A stretch of 64,000 bases of DNA from Caballeronia sp. SL2Y3 (GCF_022879575.1 NZ_CP084261.1:124001-188000); one strand, 5' to 3'. Numbered from the stretch's first letter, positions 47,617 through 56,637 are shown. Made by a program: numbers and translations. The notes: generated by a model not told the origin, from the letters alone.

Positions 47617-48846
47617 TCAACTGGGAACGTCCGAGTGTTGCGGCGATGCCGGATCGAATGCGCCGCGGCACGGCATGGCGGGCAGCATCACGTTTTGCGC
47701 TTGCGCATCGAACGCTTCGCGTGAGAAGCGGCGGCGGAAGCTGTTGGCAAGCGCCGTCATCGGCACATCCCGCGCCGCAAAAATGCGCTCGACGAACGCC
47801 TCGTGGTCGCCCGGACGGAACAGCAGGGCATTCGGCAAATAAGAATCGAGGCCCGAGATGCGCGACACGACGATGGGCCGCTCGGCCAGCACCGCTTCGA
47901 TCATCACGAGCGGCACGCCTTCGAAGGCCGACGGCAACACGAGCGTATCGCTTGCGACGATGTAGGGCAGCACGTCGTGCTTCGGCCCGACGATGCGCAC
48001 GCATGCGGACAAGACCGGGCTTGCATCGACCATCTCGGCAAGGCGCGCGGCATCCGGTCCTTCGCCGACGATCAGCACGACCGTATGCCTGAACGCGTCC
48101 GCGTGCCGCTCAATGGCTTCCATCAGGAAGTCCTGACGCTTCTGCTTGAAGTTGATCCGGCCGATATGCGCGATGATCGTCGTGCCATCGTCCGGCAGGC
48201 CCAACGCGGCGCGCGCGGCGGGCTTCGTCAGCATGGAACGGCTGAAGCGGTCGTCGACGTAGTTTTCGAGAATCATCGTGCGCGCCTGAGGCGCGAGCGC
48301 GCGCAGCTGGCCGCGCAGATGTTCGTTGAGCGTGACGAACTCGTCCGGCATGCGGTACAGCACGCGTTTGACGAGCCACTTGATCTTGTCGGTAACGCCG
48401 CCATCCTCCGGCGCTTCGTCGACGAGCGGCAGATAGCTCAGAGTCGGCACGCGCGCATAACGCGCCCCCAGCAGTCCCGCGAGGCCCGATGCAATCGTGC
48501 CCTGTGCAATGAGCAGCTTCGTGAGGTTGAGCGTGCGCAGCGTCGCCGCCGTCGAGCGAATCGCGCGCAACAGCGCAAAGAGGTCGCCGCGAAGGGATTC
48601 CGCCGTATAAGCGAGCCCGATGGTGCGGACCTTCGCGTGCTGGCGGCTCAGATCGCTGACATAACGGTAAAGGGCTGCGTTCGTCCGCGGCACCAGAATG
48701 TGGAGCGTGTCGACGTTCCCGCTCGAAATAAGCGCGAGCATGAAACGCTTGAGCATCTCCTCGTGCCCACCGTTGATGCCCGAATCGCAATAGATTCCAA
48801 CGTTCACTGTGTTTCCCCTGTCGCGCGCGTCGGCGCGCTTTGACAT
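47617..48846 (-). CDS. Glycosyltransferase family 4
   Basis: A 409-residue GT-B fold enzyme. N-terminal VNVGIYCDSGINGGHEEMLKRFMLAL; C-terminal donor-binding half with IIAHIGRINFKQKRQDFLMEAIE, VVLIVGEGPDAARL and the E-x7-E motif region SDTLVLPSAFEGVPLVMIEAVLAERPIVVS. It starts 4 bp after the previous gene's stop. A GTG 39 bp inside the frame (48807), preceded by AGGGGAAA, may be the real start and would give 396 residues. It should add a sugar to the lipid-linked repeat unit on the cytoplasmic side. Donor and acceptor are unknown. Confidence 0.85.
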   Translation of the reverse strand: MSKRADARDRGNTVNVGIYCDSGINGGHEEMLKRFMLALISSGNVDTLHILVPRTNAALYRYVSDLSRQHAKVRTIGLAYTAESLRGDLFALLRAIRSTAATLRTLNLTKLLIAQGTIASGLAGLLGARYARVPTLSYLPLVDEAPEDGGVTDKIKWLVKRVLYRMPDEFVTLNEHLRGQLRALAPQARTMILENYVDDRFSRSMLTKPAARAALGLPDDGTTIIAHIGRINFKQKRQDFLMEAIERHADAFRHTVVLIVGEGPDAARLAEMVDASPVLSACVRIVGPKHDVLPYIVASDTLVLPSAFEGVPLVMIEAVLAERPIVVSRISGLDSYLPNALLFRPGDHEAFVERIFAARDVPMTALANSFRRRFSREAFDAQAQNVMLPAMPCRGAFDPASPQHSDVPS

Positions 48847-48850
48847 CTGC

Positions 48851-49930
48851 TTATCGTCTATTTATGAACTGCATGAGCATTCGCGCACTCTCGGTCCAGC
48901 GATACCGCTCTGCATGCGCGAGTCCCCGGCGTCGGAGCTCTTCGCTCAGTTGCGGCGAGTCCAGCAGCTCACGCAGCTTCGCGGCGATGTCCTCTACCGA
49001 GAAGGGGTCGCAGTAAATGGACGCATCGCCGCACGTTTCGGGCAGCGCGGCTGCGCGGCCGACGAGCGTGGGGCATCCGTTACGCATCGCTTCCAGTGGC
49101 GGAATGCCGAAGCCTTCATATATCGAAGGGTAAAGAAAACAGGCTGCGTGCTGGTACAGCGCCTTGAGCTTTTCATCGCTCACGTAGCCCGCCTGCTTGA
49201 TGTTCGGGGCGCTCGACAAGTCCTGCGCCTTGCCGAAGATCGTCGCATTCTTCATGCCGACGATGACGAGATCGATGGACGGATCGTTCAGGCGCATGAA
49301 CGCTTCGACGAGACGCTTGAAGTTCTTCGTCGGATTCATGCTGCTCACGGCCAGAACGTAACGGTTCGGCGTGAGTTTCAGGTCGCCGATGACCGACGTA
49401 TCCGGCACGATGTGATCCAGATGGTCCGCCGCGAGCGGCACGACGCCGATACGCTGCGGATTCACGCCGACGTGATGCGCGAGACGGTCACGCGAGAACT
49501 CGGAGTTCGTCATCACGCAGCTCGAAGTACGCGCGAGAATCCAGAACATCACGCGGTACCACATGCGGAATTTCCACGAGAAATGCGCAGGCGTGTCGAA
49601 CACCGCTGCATCGTGCATGTAGATGATCTGGTTCGGCCGGAAGATGGAGCCCGAGTTGCTGAGATTGACGATGCGCGAGCGCCCCGCGAAAAGCGGCAGC
49701 ACGATCTGCTCCCAGAACACGCCCTTGCCGAATCCCAGTTCGACGGTCGGCACGCCGTCCACCGGCACGAGGCCCGGTTGCGGCGGCACGGCCAGCGTTA
49801 CATGCGAGCCTTCGGGCAGCTTCATCAGCGCGGCGACGAGTTCTCTTGCGACGCGCTGCACGCCGGTAGTCTTCTGGCTGGTGAAGCGGCCGTTGTAGAC
49901 GAGCTTGTTTGGGGCGAAGGAGGTATTCAT
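48851..49930 (-). CDS. Glycosyltransferase family 4 (mannosyl/rhamnosyltransferase-like)
   Basis: A 359-residue GT-B enzyme. LVYNGRFTSQKTTGVQRVARELV at the start and IIYMHDAAVFDTPAHFS are typical of the group with GT1/GT4 MtfB-like members; the donor half has YVLAVSSMNPTKNFKRLVEAF, LVIVGMKNATIF and ACFLYPSIYEGFGIPPLEAMRNGCPTLVG with the conserved E-x7-E. It is 10 bp after the preceding glycosyltransferase gene and 4 bp before the next, so it belongs to one operon. Specificity is unknown. Confidence 0.86.
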   Translation of the reverse strand: MNTSFAPNKLVYNGRFTSQKTTGVQRVARELVAALMKLPEGSHVTLAVPPQPGLVPVDGVPTVELGFGKGVFWEQIVLPLFAGRSRIVNLSNSGSIFRPNQIIYMHDAAVFDTPAHFSWKFRMWYRVMFWILARTSSCVMTNSEFSRDRLAHHVGVNPQRIGVVPLAADHLDHIVPDTSVIGDLKLTPNRYVLAVSSMNPTKNFKRLVEAFMRLNDPSIDLVIVGMKNATIFGKAQDLSSAPNIKQAGYVSDEKLKALYQHAACFLYPSIYEGFGIPPLEAMRNGCPTLVGRAAALPETCGDASIYCDPFSVEDIAAKLRELLDSPQLSEELRRRGLAHAERYRWTESARMLMQFINRR

Positions 49931-49940
49931 GTGTTACGCG

Positions 49941-51092
49941 TCAGAACTGTGAATCGGAGCTCGTCTCATACGATGCCACTTCATTCGCGCCGAGCGGTTC
50001 GCGCGAATGACGGTCCGAGCCGAACTCGTACATCGAGAGCCACTGGCGGAAGATCGCGTCCATCGAGAAGCGTTTGCACGCCGACGCGCGCGCTTCGGCG
50101 CCCATGCGTTCGCGCAGCGCCGCATCGTCGCGCAGACGCGCGATGTAGCCTTCCATTTCTTCGTCGCTCTTCGCGACGAAGCCTGTCACGCCGTGCTGAA
50201 CCACGTCGCGGTTTCCCACCACGTCGGTGACGACTGCCGGGATGCCCGCCACCTGCGCTTCGATCAGCGCGATAGGCATGCCTTCCCAGCGCGACGTCTG
50301 CACGTAGATGTCGAGTTCCGATGTCAGCTCGAGGGCGCGCTCGCGCGTCACCCAGCCGCTGCATGTGACGGCGCTCGCCGACTGACCCGGCAGTTCTTCG
50401 ACATTGCCGCCGATCCACAGGAACTTGACCGATGGCGCATGCAGGTCCGTCGCGAGCTTCACGAATGCCTCGTGATTCTTCTGGTACGAAGCGCGGCCAC
50501 TCATGCCGATGACGAGCTCGCCGCTCGTCTTCTCGATGCGCGGCGGAATCTCAGCTACGTTCACGCCGTTTTCGATCACCCGCGCGTCAGGCGGCCTGAC
50601 CTTCGTTTCGATCTCGCGCAGCTCGCTCATCGAACACGCGACGATGGTCCCGCCCATGCGCGCCGCGATGCGCTCGAACGTGAGATACGCGAACTGCTTG
50701 GCAGGCGATACATCGCGTCGCAGGAACGAGAGTCCATGCGGCGAATAGAACACGCGTGCTCGCGGCGCGGCGATGCGCGCAGCGATGCGGCCCAAGACGC
50801 CCGCCTTCGAGGAATGCAGATGCACGACCGACGGATCGCATTCGCGAAGCGCGCGCGCCAGATCTCGCACGCCGACGCAATCATTCTTCGGATGCACTTC
50901 GCGGCACATGTTGACGTGCTTGAGTCTGACCGCGGGGTGGAACAGCTTCTCGAAGTTCGCTGGGGTTTCCTGCCTGATGGAATGAAGGATCGTTACGCCG
51001 ACTCCTGCGGCCGCTGCGCGATTGGAAAGCTGGGTGAGCATCGAGAGAACCCCGCCTCCGAACGCTTCTGTTATATGGACGATCTCTTTCAT
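49941..51092 (-). CDS. Glycosyltransferase family 4
   Basis: A 383-residue GT-B enzyme starting MKEIVHITEAFGGGVLSMLTQL, with VVHLHSSKAGVLGRIAAR in the acceptor half and LVIGMSGRASYQKNHEAFVKLATDL, KFLWIGGNVEEL and DIYVQTSRWEGMPIALIEAQVAGIPAVVTDVVG in the donor half. The ATG at 51092 has GAAGAG upstream; a 16-residue extension is not needed. It is the first gene of the glycosyltransferase-hydrolase operon, preceded by a 1-kb gene-poor stretch that should contain its promoter. Confidence 0.86.
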   Translation of the reverse strand: MKEIVHITEAFGGGVLSMLTQLSNRAAAAGVGVTILHSIRQETPANFEKLFHPAVRLKHVNMCREVHPKNDCVGVRDLARALRECDPSVVHLHSSKAGVLGRIAARIAAPRARVFYSPHGLSFLRRDVSPAKQFAYLTFERIAARMGGTIVACSMSELREIETKVRPPDARVIENGVNVAEIPPRIEKTSGELVIGMSGRASYQKNHEAFVKLATDLHAPSVKFLWIGGNVEELPGQSASAVTCSGWVTRERALELTSELDIYVQTSRWEGMPIALIEAQVAGIPAVVTDVVGNRDVVQHGVTGFVAKSDEEMEGYIARLRDDAALRERMGAEARASACKRFSMDAIFRQWLSMYEFGSDRHSREPLGANEVASYETSSDSQF

Positions 51093-51539
51093 GTTTGACT
51101 CTTCGAATAGCGTATTACCTGCGCCCCGCGGCAATCGCAATGGAGAAGAACAGCGGTCTTGTCGTTATCAATGGTCGGTAAACCACACATCGCCATATGC
51201 AGCATGCTCTGACGGCAAGGGCGCATCCACGTTCAAAGGAAAACACAAAAAACAGAACTAGGCGCGCAGCATCGCTTACCGAGTGTGGTTTCGACCACTC
51301 GGTCGGAACGCACCCCACGCACGCCGCATGCGACTACAACGTATCGCCTGTCTTGCGTGAATTCCAGGTCAACCGTGAGATGCGTCATCCCGTCAGGCTC
51401 GCCTGTTCATCCGAGCAGGCAAGTCCGGTACAACTTCTCTCCGAACAGATAACGCAGGCCCGTTCACGCAAAAACGAATCGCGCGCAATCAGGGTTGTCG
51501 AGTCTGCTAAAAAATCCGTACGGAACGTAAAGTCCACTT

Positions 51540-51563
51540 GTCATGCAATTCGTCATGCAATCA
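51540..51563. repeat. Two tandem copies of a 12-bp repeat
   Basis: GTCATGCAAT is repeated at 51540-51549 and 51552-51561, a 12-bp period. It lies about 450 bp upstream of the glycosyltransferase operon. Possible regulator-binding repeat; no function is known. Confidence 0.5.
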
Positions 51564-51671
51564 GTCGAACGACCGCCCTGGCGAAAAGCGCCTGCTCGCA
51601 CGCATACGCCGGGACATGCTACGCATTCCCGTGCCGGCCGACCCACGCGGACTTTACTGATGATGTCGAAG

Positions 51672-51851
51672 TCAATTGACTTCGGGTTCTGTCTTGATGT
51701 CGGACATGGTCCGTTGTGCAAAGGCTATTTCGCATACGTCCAGCAGGATACGAAGATCCTTGACCGGTACCGCAGCGGATTGCATACGCAGATTTTCAGC
51801 GCGCTCGACCAGCCTTTGCACGCGTTCGAACGATAGGTCGTCTTGTTTCAT
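51672..51851 (-). CDS. Small hypothetical protein
   Basis: A 59-codon frame from the ATG at 51851 (a GTG at 51863 would add four residues). The product, starting MKQDDLSFERVQRLVERAEN and containing AVPVKDLRILLDVCEIAFAQ, is compositionally protein-like, with alternating charged and aliphatic residues that suggest two amphipathic helices. No ribosome site is strong and I recognise no family. It may be a real small regulator or a chance frame in the gene-poor zone between exopolysaccharide operons. Confidence 0.3.
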   Translation of the reverse strand: MKQDDLSFERVQRLVERAENLRMQSAAVPVKDLRILLDVCEIAFAQRTMSDIKTEPEVN

Positions 51852-52056
51852 GCCACGGCTCACAATAAGGATTGATACCTAGTACCATAAGCCCCGATTT
51901 GTCAGCCGTCCGTGCGCTGCCCCACATACACCGGTGCAACTTTCGGAGTAGCGGGCAGGCAAGACACAAAAGCTTCATCGGGCGACGTGCAGCTTTGGCA
52001 TGTCGTCCGTGAAAGTTCTATAGCAGGACAGTGCAGGCAAAAGTCGGGGTGTGAAG

Positions 52057-52085
52057 GAAAACCGGGGCTGTCAGACAGACAGCCC
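52057..52085 (-). terminator. Rho-independent terminator of the flippase gene
   Basis: Perfect 8-bp stem GGGCTGTC / GACAGCCC with a 5-nt loop. On the minus strand it is followed by CGGTTTTCC. It starts 30 bp past the flippase stop, so the flippase and the downstream glycosyltransferases are separate transcripts. Confidence 0.7.
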
Positions 52086-52114
52086 ACGTGAGGACGCAGG
52101 AAACGGGCCAGCTC

Positions 52115-53380
52115 TCAACCGGCTCCGCCGGGCGTCATGGGACGCTTCAGCAAGGGCACGCCTTCGAGATGAAGCGTGAAGGCCATGGCTGCGGCAATGG
52201 CCGTCTCCACGATCAGGACGGTTGCCGCCGCGCCCTGTTCGCCGAAGAGCACAGCCAGCAACGCGAGCAGGCTGAAGTTCAGAATCGCGGAGCCGATCAG
52301 CACGCGGCTGAAGTGCGTCTTCATGCCGAGCGGAAGCATGGTCTGAACGCCGAAGAGGTCGGTCAGGCCCGACATCAGCGGCACGAAGGCCATCCAGCGC
52401 AGCACATCGACGGTAGGCCCGAACTGCGGACCGTACAGCAGCTTCACGGCAAGCGGCGCGCCGAAGAAAATGCACACGGAGATGAGCGAAACGATCGTGC
52501 CTTGCACGACGAACATCTTGCGCAGGAACGCGAAGGCATCTTCGCGTGCATGGTGCATGAGGAAGCTCACGCGCGGATAAGCCGCCGTCTTGAGCGGTCT
52601 CAGCATGTTGAGCGCTGCGCGAATCAGCTTGTCGGCCGCGGCGAAGTAACCGCCCGCGACGTTGCCCGAGATGAACGTCAACAACACGATGTTGCTCGAC
52701 GCATAGATGTCGACGAGCGATGTCGCCATGAAGACGCTCCATCCGTCTTTCAGGCGATCGATGACGGTCCGAAGCGAGATGTGAACGAAGTCGATATCGC
52801 GCCGGAAGTAGAGGTAGATGCAGATCGCGATGCCCGAGCCGAGCGGCACGAGCGTGTTCACGAGCATCGCGTTGTTCACGTCGTCGTGATGACGCACGAA
52901 GAAATACATCGCCGGGATACTGAGCGCGCGTCCGACGAACACGAGCGCGCTGATCACGCCCAGATCTTCGACGCCCTGAAAATACCACGTGGGAATGAGC
53001 ATCGAGCCGATGGCCATGCCGAAGCCCACGAGCAGCAGTTGGCGATTCTCCGCGAGCGTCGGCACGACGAACGTCAACCCGAGCAGTACGAGAAAGCCGG
53101 CTACCGAGAGCGCGATCTGCGCATACATGGTTTCCCAGAAAATCTGGGAACGCACCGCCCGGTTATCGCGATTGATGGATATCTTGGGCGTGGCGGTCAG
53201 TGAGAAGCTGAAGTTCGTGAGAGTGATGAAATAGGCCGTGAAGGCCATCGCAAACGAAAGCCGGCCATACTCGCTCGGACCCAGAACGCGTGCGAGCCAT
53301 GGCAGCGTCAGGAGCGGTGCGAGGTAGGTCGATACCTGCAACGTCATCAGAATCGTGAAGTTCTTTCGAAAAGATGCCAT
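52115..53380 (-). CDS. Polysaccharide flippase (Wzx, MATE/MOP superfamily)
   Basis: A 421-residue protein with about twelve TM helices. It starts MASFRKNFTILMTLQVSTYLAPLLTLPWLARVLGPSEYGRLSFA, the usual opening of Wzx/RfbX transporters, with later GGYFAAADKLIRAALNMLRPLKTAAYPRVS and LYGPQFGPTVDVLRWMAFVPLMSG segments. It should flip undecaprenyl-linked repeat units across the inner membrane for polymerisation by the Wzy-like protein at 42181. It forms its own transcript, closed by a terminator. Confidence 0.9.
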   Translation of the reverse strand: MASFRKNFTILMTLQVSTYLAPLLTLPWLARVLGPSEYGRLSFAMAFTAYFITLTNFSFSLTATPKISINRDNRAVRSQIFWETMYAQIALSVAGFLVLLGLTFVVPTLAENRQLLLVGFGMAIGSMLIPTWYFQGVEDLGVISALVFVGRALSIPAMYFFVRHHDDVNNAMLVNTLVPLGSGIAICIYLYFRRDIDFVHISLRTVIDRLKDGWSVFMATSLVDIYASSNIVLLTFISGNVAGGYFAAADKLIRAALNMLRPLKTAAYPRVSFLMHHAREDAFAFLRKMFVVQGTIVSLISVCIFFGAPLAVKLLYGPQFGPTVDVLRWMAFVPLMSGLTDLFGVQTMLPLGMKTHFSRVLIGSAILNFSLLALLAVLFGEQGAAATVLIVETAIAAAMAFTLHLEGVPLLKRPMTPGGAG

Positions 53381-53934
53381 TGAGCGATTTTTCCCGGCTT
53401 GAGTGCTGCGCTTGATTTCGATGACGCAAAAAATGCTGACTCATACGTGCCTCGTGCATGTTCGCCCTTCGGCGAGCCATTGCCAGACAACGCATCGGAC
53501 GAATAGTTTCGTCGGACGCGCGGCTCGCAACGGCAGGACGTAAGCCATACAGGGCGAAGCACCCGCGTCTTGGCCTGACAGCGAGTGAGCGAAGGACATG
53601 CGAGGGTAACGATGCAACGACATGACGGTGTCCGCTTCAGTATCGCACCAAGGGGCACGAGTATGACGCGGACACAAGTAATGGGTATTTAACAGGAAAA
53701 AAAAGAATTGTTCAGTGGGTTTGCACACGAACGAATCGGCGCGCGTATGCATGCTGCGCAAAAGGCCGAAGCGCTGTGATGTAGAGCCTGCGCGTGCGTC
53801 GACATTCGACGACGCCCGCGAGCCGCACGGGCGTGCGCGCTCACGCACGCGGTTTGCTCAGTCGCAACGGGAACGGTTGCGAGCCGGGGTTGAGCAGTGG
53901 CGCTCTTCGCACCGCTGTGCGTTCGGCGCTCACA

Positions 53935-53940
53935 TATAAT
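53935..53940 (+). promoter_or_regulatory. Consensus -10 hexamer upstream of the soluble kinase gene
   Basis: TATAAT, an exact -10 consensus, lies about 140 bp upstream of the kinase start. No good -35 is present at 16-18 bp, so an activator may be needed. Confidence 0.4.
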
Positions 53941-53955
53941 GGGCTGACGATAGGG

Positions 53956-53992
53956 TACACAGATAGAGTACACAGATCGCGGCTACACAGAT
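53956..53992 (+). repeat. Three direct repeats of TACACAGAT
   Basis: TACACAGAT occurs exactly at 53956-53964, 53969-53977 and 53984-53992 (13- and 15-bp periods), starting 15 bp downstream of a consensus -10. This places the repeats in the presumed 5' untranslated leader of the kinase gene, as direct-repeat binding sites or an RNA element. Confidence 0.75.
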
Positions 53993-54076
53993 TGGCCACA
54001 CGGCTTGCATCGCTCAGGGCGCTTATCGGCGACCGGAACGCATCCGCTCCAGCGTCATCCACTGCAACATCGATAC

Positions 54077-55213
54077 ATGCAAGGACTAACAACCGTGACC
54101 ACGTCTTTCTCAAGTACGGTCGAACGCACAGGCGCGCAGTCCGGCGATCCGGTCGTCGCAGGAAACGACGGCGTTCTGGTCCTCGATGCGGCCCTGCGCT
54201 GCGTCTCGGCCGACGCCACCTTCGCCCATCTCTTCGAACTGGATGCCTCGGCCCTCGCGAATCGCGCGCTCGCCGACACGCCGCTGCCCAAGCCGCTCGC
54301 CGCCGCGCTCGCCGAAGCCGCGGATGCCGCGCTCGCCGGTCACGGCATCAGCCGTGCGCGGGTGACGTTCGATGACGACGCCGCCTCGCGCAGCTTCAGC
54401 ATCCTCGCGCTGCCGTCGGCAGGGTCGGTGACGGTCGTGGTCTCCCCGTCGGCCGATGCGTCGCAGGAAGTGGCGCCCGGCCGCATCGCGCATCTTCGGG
54501 CGGAGGCCGCGCTCTTCATGCGCGATCACGTGTTGTCCATCGTCTCGCATGACCTGCGCGGGCCGCTCAACGCCATACATAGCTGGGGCTACGTGCTGGA
54601 ACGCAAAGTCGACGCGAAAGATCCCGCCGCGCAACGCGCGCTGACCGGCATCCGCTCGGGCGTCGAGCAGCAGGTCAAGCTGATCGAGCAGTCCGTCGAT
54701 ACCACCCGCGCCGAAACGCGCGCCGTCGCGCTGTCGCTCGCGCCGGTCGCCGTGCGACCGCTCCTCGACAAGAGCGTGGCGCTCGCGCGTGCGAGCATCG
54801 CGCGCTCGCGTGGCATCACCTTCGGGGTGGAGTCGTCGTTGGCCGAAGAACAGGTCGAAGGCGATGCCGAGCGGCTCACGCAGATGCTGTGGCTCATGCT
54901 CACGTTCGCCGCGGAAGCGAGCGCGCGCGACGCGAGCGTGCAGGTGTCGAGCGTCATGGAGGGCGGCATGTGGCGTACGGACGTCCGCTTCACGACATCG
55001 GCGCAGGCGCTGACCGATGCGTCGGCGCCGCACGCGCTCGAAGCGTTCGCGCGCAGGCAGGCGCTCGAACCGCGCGAGGCCGGACGCATCGCGTGGGGGC
55101 TCGCGCTCTGCAAGCGCGTCGCAGAGGCGCACGGCGGCGGCTTCGAGCACGCGAATATCGTCGACGGCCAGGAGGCCGTGGTATCGGTGCGTATCGCGGT
55201 CGCAGGGATGTAA
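54077..55213 (+). CDS. Soluble PAS-like/histidine kinase with degenerate ATPase domain
   Basis: About 378 residues, no TM helix. An N-terminal PAS-like region (about 20-130; VLDAALRCVSADATFAHLFELDASALANRAL) leads to a HisKA segment MRDHVLSIVSHDLRGPLNAIHSWGYVLERK with a clear H-box His. The ATPase region is poor: RLTQMLWLMLTFAAEAS stands where the N-box Asn is expected, no DxGxG G1 box is visible, and the G2 box is reduced to IAWGLALCKRVAEAHGGGFE. Phosphotransfer by this protein alone is doubtful. GTG at 54095 with AAGGA upstream is an alternative start. No response regulator is adjacent. Confidence 0.75.
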   Translation: MQGLTTVTTSFSSTVERTGAQSGDPVVAGNDGVLVLDAALRCVSADATFAHLFELDASALANRALADTPLPKPLAAALAEAADAALAGHGISRARVTFDDDAASRSFSILALPSAGSVTVVVSPSADASQEVAPGRIAHLRAEAALFMRDHVLSIVSHDLRGPLNAIHSWGYVLERKVDAKDPAAQRALTGIRSGVEQQVKLIEQSVDTTRAETRAVALSLAPVAVRPLLDKSVALARASIARSRGITFGVESSLAEEQVEGDAERLTQMLWLMLTFAAEASARDASVQVSSVMEGGMWRTDVRFTTSAQALTDASAPHALEAFARRQALEPREAGRIAWGLALCKRVAEAHGGGFEHANIVDGQEAVVSVRIAVAGM

Positions 55214-55274
55214 GTTGACTTTCGATTACCTGTCGCCCATATACTGACGCTTTCCATTTTCGACGAGAGTTGCT

Positions 55275-56636
55275 TTGGCTCAGGTTGTCGCGCTGATCGG
55301 CGCATTGTTGTTGGTCGCCCTCAACGGTTTTTTCGTTGCGGCGGAATTCGGCCTCGTGAAACTGAGGGCGACGCGCGTCAAGGCCATCGCGCGGACCAAC
55401 GGCCTGCCCGGCCGCTTGCTCGCCAAAGTGCACGGACAGCTCGACGCCTATCTCTCGGCATGCCAGCTCGGCATCACGCTGGCTTCGCTCGGGCTCGGCT
55501 GGATCGGCGAACCGGCGTTTGCCGCGTTGCTGCATCCGCTGTTCGCGCTCGTCGGCGTGCATTCGGAGCAGGTGATCGAGTCCGTCTCGCTCTTCTTCGC
55601 GTTCTCGGTCATTTCGTTTCTGCATATCGTCGTCGGCGAACTCGCGCCCAAGTCGTGGGCCATTCGCCGCGCCGAGCAGGTGGGCTTGTGGCTCGCCACG
55701 CCGCTCTATGGTTTTTACTGGCTCATGTACCCGTTCATCTGGGTGCTGAACACGAGCGCGAATCTCGTGCTGCGGCTCTTCGGCATGTCCGGCGAGCACG
55801 GCCACGACGCCCAATATTCGACCGATGAACTCAAGCTGATCCTGCGCGGCCGGCGTCATGGCGGCGCGTCGTCGTATAACGCGGACGAGTGGAACACCAT
55901 TGCGCATTCGCTCGACTTCAGCCGCATGACGGTCTCCGACTTGATGCGGCCGGCGCACGAACTCGTCGGCCTGCGCAACGACTTGCCCGCCCGCGAGAAT
56001 CTCGCGGTGATCTCGCGGCATCGCTTCAGCCGCTATCCGCTGTATGCGGATGCTTCGGGCGAGCGCGTGATCGGCATGGTTCATCTGAAGGACTTGTTGC
56101 TCGATCGCGGACTGGCGAGCCGCACGTTCAGCTTCAGCATCACGAAGGACGCGAGCAAGCTGGAGAAGCTCGCGCGCTATGCGCGGCCGGTGCAGTACGT
56201 CGCGCCGAATCTGTCCGCGCTCGAACTCTTCCGGCGCTTTCGCAAGGGTGCGCCGCATCTCGCCATCGTCGGCAGGAAGGGCGCGAAGCCGATCGGCTTC
56301 ATCACGCTCGATAACCTGCTCGGCGCGCTCGTCGGCCAGATTCACGATGAATTCCGTCAGGGCGACGCGGATTGGTCGCGCATGGACGACGGCACGCTGA
56401 TGGGCAAGGGCTCGTTGCCGGTGGTGTCGCTGGAGCGTGCGCTCGGTATCGATATCGACGAAGGCCGCGCCGAGTCGGTCGGCGGGCTCGTGATCAACGC
56501 GCTGGGCGATCTGCCATCGGAAGGGCAGCGCGTGGGCTTCGACCACTTCGATATCGTCGTCAAGAAGATGAACGGGCCGAGAATCGTGCTCGTTCGCGTC
56601 TATCCCCGTGAAGAGGCGCTCGAAGGGGCCGAATAA
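55275..56636 (+). CDS. CNNM/CorC-family (HlyC/CorC) membrane protein
   Basis: A 453-residue protein from a TTG start preceded by GAGAG. A DUF21/CNNM membrane domain (about 1-195; LIGALLLVALNGFFVAAEFGLVKLRATRV, ACQLGITLASLGLGWIGEPA, VVGELAPKSWAIRRAEQV) is followed by a CBS pair (about 210-335; LMRPAHELVGLRND, RHRFSRYPLYADASGERVIGMVHLKDLLLD) and a CorC/HlyC C-terminal domain (about 360-450). The family is linked to Mg2+/Co2+ efflux or homeostasis; hemolysin in older names is misleading. It is 61 bp after the kinase-like gene and converges on treY with a shared hairpin. Confidence 0.92.
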   Translation: MAQVVALIGALLLVALNGFFVAAEFGLVKLRATRVKAIARTNGLPGRLLAKVHGQLDAYLSACQLGITLASLGLGWIGEPAFAALLHPLFALVGVHSEQVIESVSLFFAFSVISFLHIVVGELAPKSWAIRRAEQVGLWLATPLYGFYWLMYPFIWVLNTSANLVLRLFGMSGEHGHDAQYSTDELKLILRGRRHGGASSYNADEWNTIAHSLDFSRMTVSDLMRPAHELVGLRNDLPARENLAVISRHRFSRYPLYADASGERVIGMVHLKDLLLDRGLASRTFSFSITKDASKLEKLARYARPVQYVAPNLSALELFRRFRKGAPHLAIVGRKGAKPIGFITLDNLLGALVGQIHDEFRQGDADWSRMDDGTLMGKGSLPVVSLERALGIDIDEGRAESVGGLVINALGDLPSEGQRVGFDHFDIVVKKMNGPRIVLVRVYPREEALEGAE

Positions 56637-56637
56637 T

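Larger units (their letters stand above)
51093..52114. other. Gene-poor 1-kb region between the flippase and glycosyltransferase operons
   Basis: Composition is less GC-rich and less codon-like than the flanks. It holds the wzx terminator (52057-52085), a possible small minus-strand gene (51672-51851), a 12-bp tandem repeat (51540-51563) and a short dyad CCGAGTG / CACTCGG near 51278-51302. The promoter of the glycosyltransferase operon should lie here, but no element stands out. Confidence 0.5.
53381..54076. other. Divergent intergenic region between the flippase and soluble kinase genes
   Basis: About 700 bp. A TATAAT hexamer (53935-53940) and three TACACAGAT repeats point toward the kinase gene. 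An A8 run near 53697-53704 and TTAAAT on the minus strand may belong to the flippase promoter. Open frames here (for example minus 53689-53973) are not convincing. Confidence 0.45.

Noticed and set aside
53689..53973. Minus-strand frame in the flippase-kinase spacer
   Set aside because: Cys/Arg/Ser/His-rich and overlaps the A8 run and consensus -10; no start signal.
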